A stretch of 26,564 nt of DNA from a virus. Location of the stretch: IMG/VR virus record IMGVR_UViG_3300044950_001782, positions 1 to 26,564 of that record. The stretch is one strand, 5' to 3'. The translations under genes and the position numbers were made by a program. Each line of letters starts with the position of its first letter. Within the stretch, counting starts at the first letter, position 1. This document shows, piece after piece, positions 6,658-14,693 of this stretch. The notes below the pieces were generated by a model that was not told the DNA's origin, made no database searches, and saw nothing but the letters and a program-made list of their open reading frames with translations.

Positions 6658-8447
6658 GGCGACAGGGTCTGGATGCGGTGCATCGGGCCAGGCACGGGCA
6701 AATAATCGAAATCGGTGCCATTCGCCTGGCGACGCCGATTGTTGGCCTCGTAGTAGAGGGTGAGTTCGACGTTCACAGTCGGCGGCGCATTGCCGGCCAG
6801 CTTTAGCGTGAAGATGCGCGGCAAGTCGATGTCCCCGGCGACGCATAGGATCTGCTGGGTCTGCATGGTGCCGTTCGGCCAGGTCACGCGCACATAGCCC
6901 CAGACACAATCAAACGCATCGCAAGGCGCGGCATAGTCCATGACGCGGAAAGTCAGGGTATGCAGCCAGCGCAGGGGTGTGCTGTATGTGTCGGTGGCGC
7001 TCCAACCAACGATGGCTACCCGAGCCTGGCTGTCGATATCCGGGTGGAAGGCATCGCAGCCATTCCAGGACACCGGAACGCGCAAGATGACATGCGGAAA
7101 CCAGCCCTGCGGCGGGTAGCCCACGTCGACGCCACCCATCGGAATAAAGCGAATATCCACATCCCGGTCCCAGTGGTAAACGTGGCGTTCCAGGGTGAGC
7201 CGCAGCTTGATCGTCTCCGGCGTCGCCCCAGGCAGAACCGTGATGCCGATGACGCCGTCCGACTGAAACAGGTTGAAGTCCTGGACGGCGTCCGCAGCGA
7301 GTTCCACCTTGCCGACCAGACATTCGGGCAGGACCACGACCACTTCCTGCGTCACACCCAGCGCAGCCAGCCCGACATCGACCTGGGGCAGCACGATATG
7401 CGGCGTGCCGGGGCTGTTGAAGATTCGGTGCCGGGCGACGATGGGGCGCGAGTCGATCGTGCCGACATGGTTGATCGAAAGGGTGATCGTATCCAGTGTC
7501 TCGCCACTGCCGGATCGGATGCGCACCAGGGTGATCGCGCTGGGCAGCGCCCGGATGAGGACATCATCGATGCACCCTGGCGGCACGTGGTTCCAGTTGA
7601 ACACGGGGGGCGGGTTTACCCAATGCGAACAGACGCCCAGGTAATAGCAGTAGAAGTCGGTGTAGGCGTCTTTGTTGTTAACACTCAGACTGGTGGCCGA
7701 CCAGGTATCCAGGACCGCGCCGGTGTTGGCCCACTCGGCGGAGAAATCCAGACGGATAGACGCCACTTCCAACTCAGTTTGAAGATCGTCGTAGACCTGT
7801 ACCTGGGCTGGGATCGGCAGGAAGCGGTGGTCCGAAATTCTTACCGCGCCCTGTATGCTCTCGGCGGTGAGTTGCAGATCCCGCAACGACAGTGGATTGG
7901 CTGGATTCAGCAGACTATTCACCGGCCGCATCGCTTGCTCAATCGCATCCAGGTCATAGGTGGCGCTGCTCCCTTTCCAGAAGATCGAGCGCGGCACACT
8001 GACCGGCGGTGCATTCGGATCGACGGGATAACTGGGGTGGTCAGGATCGAAGTTCGGATCGAACGGATCGCACGGCGGCGGCATCCCGCCTGTCGGGGTG
8101 AAATGCACGTTGAGTTGAGTCGACAGCGCCACGGTGGGCTGGCTTTCGCTCATGGCTGTCCGCGCTGCGAGTTTCGAAGCCACCCGCAGTTGCAAGCCGC
8201 CTGGCGTTTGCGTGTCAGTCACGCCACCTTGCAGGCAATCCTGATATTCCTGCTCGGCCGACTCCAGCGCTGCCTGGTAGGGCTCATCCCATTTGGCAAT
8301 AAACCAGTTGCGCGCGTAGTCGGTCATCTCGCCGCCGTACTGGTTGAGATACCCCGGAATCCACTCGAAACCGGGTGGCGTACAGACTTGGGGATTGGGC
8401 TCGCGCCGGACACACGCTTTCAGGGGAATACGCACGCTGGCGTCCAT
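6654..8447 (-). CDS. Large cysteine-containing tail protein with Asp/Pro linker
   Basis: This 597-residue protein follows the tape measure gene. Residues 1-115 are mixed, with a helix around KWDEPYQAALESAEQEYQDC. Residues 120-150 form a Pro/Asp-rich linker (DPFDPNFDPDHPSYPVDP). The remaining 440 residues are mostly beta strand (for example TLVRIRSGSGETLDTITLS). About a dozen cysteines are spread over the chain, which is unusual for a phage tail protein. I take the ATG at 8447, which overlaps the tape measure stop (TGATG); a GTG at 8450 is the alternative. The position is where distal tail or tip proteins lie. I cannot assign a known family. Confidence 0.7.
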   Translation of the reverse strand: MDASVRIPLKACVRREPNPQVCTPPGFEWIPGYLNQYGGEMTDYARNWFIAKWDEPYQAALESAEQEYQDCLQGGVTDTQTPGGLQLRVASKLAARTAMSESQPTVALSTQLNVHFTPTGGMPPPCDPFDPNFDPDHPSYPVDPNAPPVSVPRSIFWKGSSATYDLDAIEQAMRPVNSLLNPANPLSLRDLQLTAESIQGAVRISDHRFLPIPAQVQVYDDLQTELEVASIRLDFSAEWANTGAVLDTWSATSLSVNNKDAYTDFYCYYLGVCSHWVNPPPVFNWNHVPPGCIDDVLIRALPSAITLVRIRSGSGETLDTITLSINHVGTIDSRPIVARHRIFNSPGTPHIVLPQVDVGLAALGVTQEVVVVLPECLVGKVELAADAVQDFNLFQSDGVIGITVLPGATPETIKLRLTLERHVYHWDRDVDIRFIPMGGVDVGYPPQGWFPHVILRVPVSWNGCDAFHPDIDSQARVAIVGWSATDTYSTPLRWLHTLTFRVMDYAAPCDAFDCVWGYVRVTWPNGTMQTQQILCVAGDIDLPRIFTLKLAGNAPPTVNVELTLYYEANNRRRQANGTDFDYLPVPGPMHRIQTLSP

Positions 8448-11407
8448 CACGATCCCCGCGACAGTTCACGCAGCGCGCTGGCCAACTGCATGGCGGTGTC
8501 GCGGCTGGATTGCACGGTGTGCGGCTTGCCGCCGACATGAAAGCGAAGGTCGACCACGTCGCGTGCGGGAGTCGAGGAAATATCGCCTCCCATCGTCGCC
8601 TGCGCCACAGCATTGGCCACGGCCCCCCCCGCCGCAAAACGAGGTATCTGAGGCACAAAGCCGGCATTGAGCGCTGCGAAGAAGCCCTCGCCGAACTTGC
8701 GCACCGAAGCCGCGCGCATCACGAATTCGCCGTGCGATAGCAGCGCCGGCACCGAGTCCGAGGTTTCTGTGCCGGGACCGAAGATGCGCCCTGACATTTT
8801 TCGGAACCCGTCCATGACGGATTGACCACCCTCGGCGAACCGCTGAATCATCCCGCCCTGGGCATTGGTTGCCACCCTCGTCACATAGACAGTGTGGCGG
8901 CTCGAAGTGGGACGCATCAGTTCCGCCATCGCCGCGCGGTACTGGCCGAGATCAGGCTGCGGCGTGTGTGTCGCCGTCGTTGGGTTGGATAACACCGTGC
9001 GCGCATCCTGCGCGAACGACGTCAGTTGCGCCCGGGGCTGGTCGAAGGACACTAGCGCCGGGATCTCCACCTTGGCTGCCGACAGCGTGCCCTTCAACTG
9101 CTCGATGTCGGTCATCACCTTCGTGGTGTCGGCCTCGACCTTGGCGACCAGGGCGAGGTTGCCCGTGTTGGTTTTCAGCTTTTCCAGAGATGCTTCTGCT
9201 TCTTTCGTGTCGGCCTGGATCTTGGCGATCAGTTGTTGGGCGTCGGTCAGCGCTTTCAGTTTCTCGATGCCGGCTCGCGCGCCCTCGATATCGACCTCGA
9301 GTTTCAGCTTGTCCTGGGAGAGCAGTTGCTGGCGCAGCTTGCCGAGTTCATCGGAGACCGAGGCCAGCGCACGATTGGCCTCATCGGCGCCAGCCCCTGC
9401 CGCTGACGCGGCTTGTTTGTGGGCATCACCAAGTCCCTTGAGCGCTACGTCGGCAATGCCGGCCGACTCCTTGATTTGCCCGATGGCGGTGGCAGCGGCT
9501 TGGCCCTCGGACACCATCGTCTGCGTGACCGTCTTGCCGTTCTGCTCGACCTGCTGGGTGACGGCGGACGCCGAACGCTCAGCCAGCGCAATGGCTTCCT
9601 CAGCAAGTTTGCGGGCCTGCTCGTAGTTGCCCGCATCCAAGGCTGCCTTGGCCTGGGCCTGTTTCTCGTCGATCTGGCGCAGCCGGTCCTGATAGGCGGC
9701 GTAGTCGTCCAGACCCTTGCGCCCCAGTTCGCGGATGCGATCCTCGACCGAGAGCTTCAGGGCAAGCCTTGCTTCTTCGGCCGCCTTGGCGGCATTGAGA
9801 TGCCGTTGTTCCTCGGCGATCAGCCGGTCGACCGTGGCGCGATAGGCGGATTCCAATTGGCCGTACAGGGCGACGCGCGCCTCCACCGCCTGGCGTTCGA
9901 TGGCTGCCACATCCTGACCCGCAGCCCGCGCCAGGGCGATAGCCTGGCCATAGGTGGTTTTCCAGGCAGCTTCCATTTGTTTCGCACCGGCTTCGACAGC
10001 GGCCAACTTCTCCCGCTCGGCGGCGAGCAGGCTCTGGGCGGAATTCTGGATAGCGGCCGACTCGGAACGGGCCGCGCTCTGCGCCGCCGCCTCCTGGCGC
10101 TTGTAGTTGCTCTCGACCTCGGCCACGCGCGCATCCCAGATCGCCTTGATGTCGGCGGCGACCTGTTTGTAACTGGCGGACAGCTGCTTGACCGTCTCTG
10201 CGGCCTTTTTGGTTTCCGCATCAAGCGCCTGGCGGATGGCTTCGCCGGCTTGCGTGGCCGCGCCCTGAATCGCGCGCAGGGCGTCCGCCGTGCCAGGCAG
10301 CGCTGCTTTCAAGCGTTCGGCCGCCAGGGCGGCCAGTGCCATCTGGGTTTTTACGCTCACCGTGCCGGTTGCGGCCAGTTCCTGCAGCGCGGCATCGAGT
10401 TGATCGATCTGCGCCCGCTGTCGGCCCATCTCGTCGATGGCGCGATTGGTCTCACGGATGTCCTGCACCGTCTTGACGAGCCCCTTGCCCATCTCCCAGA
10501 CGGCTACCGCCGCCAGGATGGGCAGGAAACGGGTGAATGCGACCTTCAACAAGTTGACTGATTCCAGCAGTTTGGCCGCCGCTGCGACGCCCTTGACCGC
10601 CAGCACCGCCACCAGAACTTCGCCCAGTGCGCGCATCACGGCCAGAATCTCGTCGCCGTGGCTGGCCAGCCCCACGAGGGCGTCAGCCAATCGCTGCAAG
10701 GCGGGGAGTGCCGCTTCGGCCACGCGCAGGGCAATGCCGGACAGCGCCTGTTTGACCGTGTCGAGCGTGTCGTTGAATTTCTCGGCAGCCTTCGCGGTGT
10801 CGCCGCTGATCTCCAGGCCCAGTTCCTTGAACTTCTGCTTCAGTTCCTCGATGCCGGCGCGGCCCTGGTTCAGGAACGGGATCAACTCGACGCCGGCCTT
10901 GCCAAAGATCTTCACGGCTAGCGCCGATTTCTCGGCCCCATCCGGCAGGGCGGCGAAGGCGTCGGCCAGATCGAGCAGCACTGCCTCGGTCGGGCGAATC
11001 TGGCCAGCGGCATCTTTCACCGAAACGCCAAGCCGACTGAAGGTTTCAATCTGCTCCTTGGACCCGCCCGCCGCCTCGACCATCGCGGTCGCCAGCTTCT
11101 GCATGCCCTTGGCCAGGCCCTCCAGCGAAATGCCGGATTGCTCGGCGATGGGTTTCAGCAGTGACAGCGACTCGACCGAGATACCGGTCTTCTGCGACAG
11201 CTTGGACAGATCGTCGGCGGTATCGAGTGCGGCCTTGCCAGCGGCCATCAACCCCGCGACCGACAGCGCCGCGCCCAGTCCGGCCAGCATGCCATTGACC
11301 GATTTGGCTGCGGTGGTGATCCCCTCCAGGCCGCTCTTGACCGAGGCGAACGCCTGCTTGGTTTGGTCGATGGCAGCAATCAGGATCTGGGCGCGTTCAG
11401 AGGCCAT
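8447..11407 (-). CDS. Tape measure protein
   Basis: This 986-residue protein should set tail length and be ejected into the host envelope during DNA entry. The N-terminus (MASERAQILIAAIDQTKQAF) leads into a helical region with hydrophobic segments at about 38-60 and 265-310. A long Ala/Lys/Glu/Gln coiled-coil stretch spans about 380-780 (repeated AEEA, ALDA and KLKTN-like motifs). The C-terminus carries the GPGTETSDSVPALLSHGEFV block, characteristic of many siphovirus tape measures. It is the longest gene in the window and follows the chaperone and tail-completion genes, as expected. At roughly 0.15 nm per residue it would suggest a tail near 150 nm, a rule-of-thumb estimate only. Confidence 0.95.
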   Translation of the reverse strand: MASERAQILIAAIDQTKQAFASVKSGLEGITTAAKSVNGMLAGLGAALSVAGLMAAGKAALDTADDLSKLSQKTGISVESLSLLKPIAEQSGISLEGLAKGMQKLATAMVEAAGGSKEQIETFSRLGVSVKDAAGQIRPTEAVLLDLADAFAALPDGAEKSALAVKIFGKAGVELIPFLNQGRAGIEELKQKFKELGLEISGDTAKAAEKFNDTLDTVKQALSGIALRVAEAALPALQRLADALVGLASHGDEILAVMRALGEVLVAVLAVKGVAAAAKLLESVNLLKVAFTRFLPILAAVAVWEMGKGLVKTVQDIRETNRAIDEMGRQRAQIDQLDAALQELAATGTVSVKTQMALAALAAERLKAALPGTADALRAIQGAATQAGEAIRQALDAETKKAAETVKQLSASYKQVAADIKAIWDARVAEVESNYKRQEAAAQSAARSESAAIQNSAQSLLAAEREKLAAVEAGAKQMEAAWKTTYGQAIALARAAGQDVAAIERQAVEARVALYGQLESAYRATVDRLIAEEQRHLNAAKAAEEARLALKLSVEDRIRELGRKGLDDYAAYQDRLRQIDEKQAQAKAALDAGNYEQARKLAEEAIALAERSASAVTQQVEQNGKTVTQTMVSEGQAAATAIGQIKESAGIADVALKGLGDAHKQAASAAGAGADEANRALASVSDELGKLRQQLLSQDKLKLEVDIEGARAGIEKLKALTDAQQLIAKIQADTKEAEASLEKLKTNTGNLALVAKVEADTTKVMTDIEQLKGTLSAAKVEIPALVSFDQPRAQLTSFAQDARTVLSNPTTATHTPQPDLGQYRAAMAELMRPTSSRHTVYVTRVATNAQGGMIQRFAEGGQSVMDGFRKMSGRIFGPGTETSDSVPALLSHGEFVMRAASVRKFGEGFFAALNAGFVPQIPRFAAGGAVANAVAQATMGGDISSTPARDVVDLRFHVGGKPHTVQSSRDTAMQLASALRELSRGS

Positions 11408-11410
11408 GGG

Positions 11411-12073
11411 TTACAGACCCTGTGTGTTCAGTTGTTGCAGGATGTTTGTTGCCAACTTGGGCAGTTGAGCGCGCACGATGCCGGGCAGATCGAAGCGACC
11501 GCGCAGGGTCACGCTCGGCACCAGCACAGCAATCGGAATCTCCTGTCCACGTTTGATGGATTTCGCGCCAGTGCGGCCCCGTTCGGCGCGCTTGAACCGG
11601 CGCAGTTCGGACGTGTTGTCCTTGATGTTTTCGGCCATCAGGATGACCTTGCCGTGCCGCTCGATGAAGAAGGCGTTGCCGGCGCGCATCAACCCATCGA
11701 TCACGCGCTTGAAGGCACGGCGGCCGATGCGCTGGTGCTCGGGCAGCAACGGGATCAGAAGCTTGCCGCGTTTGCCGGTGAGGGTGCCGCCCTTCATATG
11801 CAGGCCCAGCCAGGAAATCTTCGAGCCGATGAGCAGCGCCGGAAAGCGTTCCGGGTTGCCGGCATAGACCTTGGATCGCATCGACTTCAGGAACCCGGCT
11901 TTCCGCACCTTGAACGCCGATTGCATCCGGCTGCGCGCGGCGTCGGCCATTTCGCGGCCAACAGTTTTCATGGCGGATTCCACTGCTTTGCGGATCGCCC
12001 GGCGCTTCTCCGGCACCCAGCTATCCAGCCGCTTCGGGTCGAGCAGGCCGGATGTGGTCAGCGACAGCTTCAT
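11411..12073 (-). CDS. Tail completion protein, DUF6441/gpZ-like
   Basis: This 220-residue, strongly basic protein begins MKLSLTTSGLLDPKRLD. An N-terminal helical region (residues 20-55) contains many Arg and Lys residues (ARSRMQSAFKVRKAGFLKSM). The middle has GKRGKLLIPLLPEHQRIGRR, and IPIAVLVPSVTLRGRFDLPG lies near the C-terminus. The family is probably DUF6441. The layout (basic helical start, core strands, IPIAVLVP motif) recalls lambda gpZ, which helps finish the tail end that joins the head. Here it sits between the G/GT chaperone and the tape measure gene. Its start overlaps the stop of the frameshifted T extension (ATGA). Confidence 0.7.
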   Translation of the reverse strand: MKLSLTTSGLLDPKRLDSWVPEKRRAIRKAVESAMKTVGREMADAARSRMQSAFKVRKAGFLKSMRSKVYAGNPERFPALLIGSKISWLGLHMKGGTLTGKRGKLLIPLLPEHQRIGRRAFKRVIDGLMRAGNAFFIERHGKVILMAENIKDNTSELRRFKRAERGRTGAKSIKRGQEIPIAVLVPSVTLRGRFDLPGIVRAQLPKLATNILQQLNTQGL

Positions 12074-12635
12074 GGCTTGAGTTCACGCAGGAGGGATTTG
12101 ATTTCACTGTTGCCGCCGCGCTGCGCGGTGACCAGTAAGGCGAACTGGGCGGCGAGTTCCAGGCGCTCACTACGTTCGATCGCTTCGATGAACGCGCGCA
12201 CCTGGGCCACCGTGTAGTTCAGGACTTCGGGGTAGCGGTGGCCGTTCCCGACGAGGCGTTGGAGAAGCGCGCCCCAATCGTCTCCACCCGGCTCGCCACC
12301 CGCGCGAGCACCGGGGCCAGGCGCTGGATAAAAAAATCGGCGTTCACTTCGAACACCGCCTCACTCAAACGAATCGCTTCATCCAGTTCCCGCGCCGCCA
12401 CCCACTCGCGCGGCTTGCGGATGGCCACGGCCAGGGCGGAGACCAGGTCTTCACCGCGCTCGCCGAACAGGACAAGCCAGTCCAAGTCCTGGGTCAGGTG
12501 CTGGGCGAAGGGGCGGATGGCGCGGATGAAGGTCGGCAACTCGCCCACCTTCAAGGGGGCAATCGCCAAGGTCTCGCCGGCAATGTCGACGACAACCGGC
12601 TCAGGTACAAAGGTATCCAAGGTCATGGCGCTCAT
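12070..12635 (-). CDS. Tail assembly chaperone, -1 frameshift fusion (gpGT-like)
   Basis: In the G frame, codons 100-102 read GAT TTT TTT, giving an in-phase X-XXY-YYZ heptamer (T TTT TTT, 12336-12330). A -1 slip there continues at TAT (12330-12328) and stays open for 86 more residues to a TGA at 12072-12070. The extension begins with a Pro/Gly-rich linker (YPAPGPGARAGGEPGGDD), then a compact helical domain (WGALLQRLVGNGHRYPEVLN, and on through an AQVRAFIEAIERSERLELAA helix), ending LLRELKP. Total length would be 188 residues. This linker-plus-T architecture and the position match lambda gpG/gpGT. The extension stop overlaps the next gene by ATGA, which further supports translation of this frame. 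Confidence 0.85.
12219..12635 (-). CDS. Tail assembly chaperone, short form (gpG-like)
   Basis: This 138-residue protein has a small beta N-terminus (FVPEPVVVDIAGETLAIAPL) followed by helices, with FIQRLAPVLARVASRV near the end. It lies between the tail tube and tape measure genes, where lambda gpG lies. The family binds the tape measure protein and recruits tube subunits during tail assembly. A T-T-T-T-T-T-T heptamer at codons 100-102 allows a -1 shift into an overlapping frame, giving a longer GT-type product (see separate entry). The ATG at 12635 overlaps the tube stop (ATGA). A second ATG at 12626 with GGATGAG upstream is an alternative start. Confidence 0.8.
   Translation of the reverse strand: MSAMTLDTFVPEPVVVDIAGETLAIAPLKVGELPTFIRAIRPFAQHLTQDLDWLVLFGERGEDLVSALAVAIRKPREWVAARELDEAIRLSEAVFEVNADFFIQRLAPVLARVASRVETIGARFSNASSGTATATPKS
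12330..12336 (-). other. Slippery heptamer for programmed -1 frameshifting
   Basis: Seven T residues on the minus strand are split T TTT TTT by the zero-frame codons of the chaperone gene. Both P- and A-site Phe tRNAs can re-pair perfectly after a -1 slip. The -1 frame downstream encodes a linker and the T-like domain. No clear pseudoknot was worked out, but the downstream sequence is very GC-rich. Confidence 0.82.
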
Positions 12636-13387
12636 CCAATTTGCACAATGCGGCCAAAAGTTCCAAGCACCGCGTCGTAGGGTTTCGAGGCATCCGCCAG
12701 CAGCGAGCCCTCTAATTCGAACTTGTTGTAGTCGTTGGAAATCAGCGCCAACTCCTTCAGCGGGTCGAACGCAACTCGATACAGTTCGACCAGAACCCGG
12801 GCATTGCCCGCCGCCGTGTTGACACCTTCTAGACGCAGGAAGCGTTCCGGCAGCGGCTGGGTGAAGAGGCCGATCTCGGTCACCACGCCGAAGGCGTAGC
12901 TGGCCTTGAAGGGCGCGGTCAGGCTGGTGATGTCCAGAAACTGGACGGCACCGAAATCGGTATCCGCCGTGAAATGCGTGCCCAGCGTCAGGGGTGCAGG
13001 CGTGGCCGCGCTGTCCTGCACCACCAGGGTGGAAACCTTCGGATGCGCCAGGAAGTAGCGGTCGCCAATCACTGGTGCCGCGCCACCCACTGGTTCGTCG
13101 GTGACCGTGCCGGTACTACCGGTGACGGAAGTACCGTACAGGGCGAGGGCCAGGTTCTCTGCAGTGAATTCCTCGATGGTCAGATTCACGCTGGCCGACT
13201 TGGACTTCACCATGCGGTGATCGAGTGAGCGCTGGCCGGATTGTGATTCGTAGTGCTCCAGCACCTCGGTCTTGAGGGCGAGTTTCAGTTCCGCCACGTT
13301 GCCAGGCGAACGGACTTCAACCGGATTGCCGGCGGCGTCGCGCTTGCCCAGATAGACGCGGCCCTGGAAGGAAGCATAGGTACTCAT
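12632..13387 (-). CDS. Major tail tube protein (gpV-like role)
   Basis: This 251-residue protein begins MSTYASFQGRVYLGKRDAAG. The N-terminal strand plus loop leads to GNVAELKLALKTEVLEHYES, a common tail-tube motif in which the chain reports 'levels' and then a target sequence (SVNLTIEEFTAENLALALYG). Repeated strands follow, and the C-terminus has FDPLKELALISNDYNKFELEG, a pattern widely seen in siphovirus tube proteins. It should polymerise in rings around the tape measure. The gene precedes the G/GT chaperone exactly as in lambda. The ATG overlaps the previous stop (ATGA). Confidence 0.87.
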   Translation of the reverse strand: MSTYASFQGRVYLGKRDAAGNPVEVRSPGNVAELKLALKTEVLEHYESQSGQRSLDHRMVKSKSASVNLTIEEFTAENLALALYGTSVTGSTGTVTDEPVGGAAPVIGDRYFLAHPKVSTLVVQDSAATPAPLTLGTHFTADTDFGAVQFLDITSLTAPFKASYAFGVVTEIGLFTQPLPERFLRLEGVNTAAGNARVLVELYRVAFDPLKELALISNDYNKFELEGSLLADASKPYDAVLGTFGRIVQIG

Positions 13388-13617
13388 GAAGAAGTCTCCT
13401 CAGACGAATTGGAAGGGGTGATGGGTGGTGAGGTGTGGATGGATGACGTCCGTCGTCGGGCGTGCAGTGGTCTGTCCTGATCGCTGACCAGGACTGGACG
13501 CGCCACACCAACTTCCACCAGCCAGCGGGCCAGCGACGTGTCGAGATCGATGCGGTCACGCGGCGGGTGGTCGCGGCCGGCGTGGGTGTGGGGTTTCAGG
13601 AGTTCAACGAGGGGCAT
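13384..13617 (-). CDS. Small DUF7210-like phage protein
   Basis: This 77-residue protein starts MPLVELLKPHTHAGRDHPPR and continues DRIDLDTSLARWLVEVGVAR. 'Leu-Lys-Pro-His-Thr-His-Ala-Gly' followed by 'Pro-Pro-x-Asp...Leu-x-x-x-x-Ala-x-Trp-Leu' matches my memory of DUF7210, small proteins in phage head and tail clusters. The C-terminal third (from about residue 45) is rich in Ser, Thr and Pro and looks disordered. It lies 3 nt after the tail terminator gene and overlaps the tail tube start (ATGA). Its function is not known; an adaptor or assembly role is inference. Confidence 0.65.
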   Translation of the reverse strand: MPLVELLKPHTHAGRDHPPRDRIDLDTSLARWLVEVGVARPVLVSDQDRPLHARRRTSSIHTSPPITPSNSSEETSS

Positions 13618-13620
13618 GGC

Positions 13621-14076
13621 TCATCCCTGGCGGGCAATGTCGTGCGCCAAGGTGCGGTAGGTGATCTGGTAGCGGGCCGGGATGGCAGCTGCCGTGGCAT
13701 CGGCGTCCTCCACGTCCCACTCGCAGTCCAGTTCCTTGATGCCCAGACACAGGCCGCCGAGGTTGGCGTTGTTGTTCACGGCACCGAGCAGCGCCGCGTG
13801 TGCCGCCACCAGCAGCCGGTCGGCGATGGTCTCCGGCGCTTCGCCTGAGGTTTCGCGCGCTAGTGCTACCAGGCGCACGACCAACTGCCGCTCGACGCGG
13901 TCATTTGCACGCTGGGTGAGGGCTTCGGATTCGGGAAATATCAGCAGCGCTGGAGACTGCTCACGCGTGATGCCGGTGGTCGGCGAGCGGTGAAACGTCG
14001 CACCCAGAGACTGGGCGACGGGCAATAGCAGGCCCGCCACTGCCTGCAGGATTTGCTCGCGGATCGAGTTGGGCAT
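13621..14076 (-). CDS. Tail terminator/completion protein (gpU-like position)
   Basis: This 151-residue protein begins MPNSIREQILQAVAGLLLPV. An N-terminal helix is followed by an alpha-beta core with SPALLIFPESEALTQRANDR, RQLVVRLVALARET, a helix (ETIADRLLVAAHAALLGAV), and a final strand (PARYQITYRTLAHDIARQG). This helix-strand order, with the signature 'helix after ET/GEAPE then AALL', is typical of phage tail terminators or minor tail proteins of the gpU type. These cap the tail end and join it to the head. The position between the head joiner and the tube gene fits. I chose the ATG at 14076, 8 nt after the upstream stop. Confidence 0.68.
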   Translation of the reverse strand: MPNSIREQILQAVAGLLLPVAQSLGATFHRSPTTGITREQSPALLIFPESEALTQRANDRVERQLVVRLVALARETSGEAPETIADRLLVAAHAALLGAVNNNANLGGLCLGIKELDCEWDVEDADATAAAIPARYQITYRTLAHDIARQG

Positions 14077-14084
14077 GGTCAGTC

Positions 14085-14369
14085 CTACAGTTGAGTCAGT
14101 GTGGCGCGGGCCTCGGTGCCATCGCCCGTCACAGTAATTTCCCGCACGCGATAGCTGCGCCCGGAGATCCACAGGGTGTCGCCGGCAGCAAGCGCCGGCA
14201 GTCGGCTCAGGGGATAGCGGATGCTGTAGTTGCGCGAGACGCCCAGGCCATCGAGCACGTCCTCATCGGGCGCACGGAAGTCGACCATGACCTCCGTACT
14301 TCCAAATGCAGCGCGGGTCAGCATTCCGGACCGGGCCGCCGCGTCATACAGGGATTCGATGGCTATCAT
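14085..14369 (-). CDS. Head-tail joining protein (gpFII-like)
   Basis: This 94-residue protein begins MIAIESLYDAAARSGMLTRA. It resembles lambda gpFII (about 117 residues) in layout: an N-terminal 'LYDAAxA' helix, a strand block (STEVMVDFRAPD), then PALAAGDTLWISGRSYRVRE and a C-terminal strand (EARATLTQL). The 'L-x-x-GDTL-x-I-x-x-x-x-Y-x-V' pattern is the clearest match. gpFII completes the head neck and provides the tail attachment surface. An upstream extension to 14528 is open but lacks family character and crosses the rightward moron, so I use the ATG at 14369. Confidence 0.72.
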   Translation of the reverse strand: MIAIESLYDAAARSGMLTRAAFGSTEVMVDFRAPDEDVLDGLGVSRNYSIRYPLSRLPALAAGDTLWISGRSYRVREITVTGDGTEARATLTQL

Positions 14370-14405
14370 TGCACTCAGTTCTGAAGGGGGTGGAGGATCA
14401 AAAAC
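14360..14405 (+). promoter_or_regulatory. Candidate -10 and ribosome binding site of the moron
   Basis: A TATCAT hexamer at 14364-14369 is one base from the sigma-70 -10 consensus and lies 37 nt before the moron start. The sequence 17 nt upstream (GCGTCA) is a poor -35 match, so this is a weak candidate. Just before the ATG at 14406, GGGGTGGAGGA gives a strong Shine-Dalgarno. The combination fits a moron carrying its own signals. Confidence 0.35.
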
Positions 14406-14693
14406 ATGAAGAAAGCGAAGACAGCGGCAGACGCGTTGGTACTGGAGGCCATCCCCAACATCGGCCCGGCGGTTGCCGGGTATTTGCGCGAGGTCGGCAT
14501 CCACCAACCGACGGACCTTGTGGGGCAAGACCCCTACGTCCTGTTTCAGCAGTTGTGCGGGCAGAACGGGGTCAACTACGACCCGTGCCTGCTCGACACC
14601 TTCATCGCCGCCACTCGCTTCATGGCTGGCGACCCGCCGCAGCCCTGGTACCGCTACACCAAGGAGCGTCAGAAAGCGCTCAAGACATCGTGA
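14406..14693 (+). CDS. Helix-hairpin-helix (Cdd1-like) moron
   Basis: This 95-residue protein begins MKKAKTAADALVLEAIPNIG and continues PAVAGYLREVGIHQPTDLVG, QDPYVLFQQLCG and DPCLLDTFIAATRFMAG. This is the Cdd1/'pathogenicity locus' family: a helix-hairpin-helix (IPNIGPAVAGYLREVGI, residues 16-32) that typically binds DNA non-specifically, followed by a helical C-terminal half with a conserved Cys-Leu-Leu-Asp-Thr-Phe. It is the only plus-strand gene within the minus-strand late block. It has a strong Shine-Dalgarno (GGAGGA) 9 nt before the ATG, and its end overlaps the capsid gene by 14 bp. It looks like a moron that adds a host- or phage-benefit function. That function is not known. Confidence 0.85.
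   Translation: MKKAKTAADALVLEAIPNIGPAVAGYLREVGIHQPTDLVGQDPYVLFQQLCGQNGVNYDPCLLDTFIAATRFMAGDPPQPWYRYTKERQKALKTS

Noticed and set aside
6960-8540. Long plus-strand open frame (526 codons) opposite the 597-residue tail protein
   Set aside because: It is a shadow of a coupled, codon-consistent minus-strand gene; no domain or plausible Shine-Dalgarno.
12243-12249. GGGAACG as the frameshift site in the chaperone gene
   Set aside because: A-site re-pairing after a -1 slip would be poor, and the same -1 frame is open back to the perfect T TTT TTT heptamer, which also gives a natural Pro/Gly linker.
14370-14528. N-terminal extension of the gpFII-like gene to 14528
   Set aside because: The extension is antisense to the Cdd1-like gene and has no family character; the ATG at 14369 gives a protein that matches the family's start.
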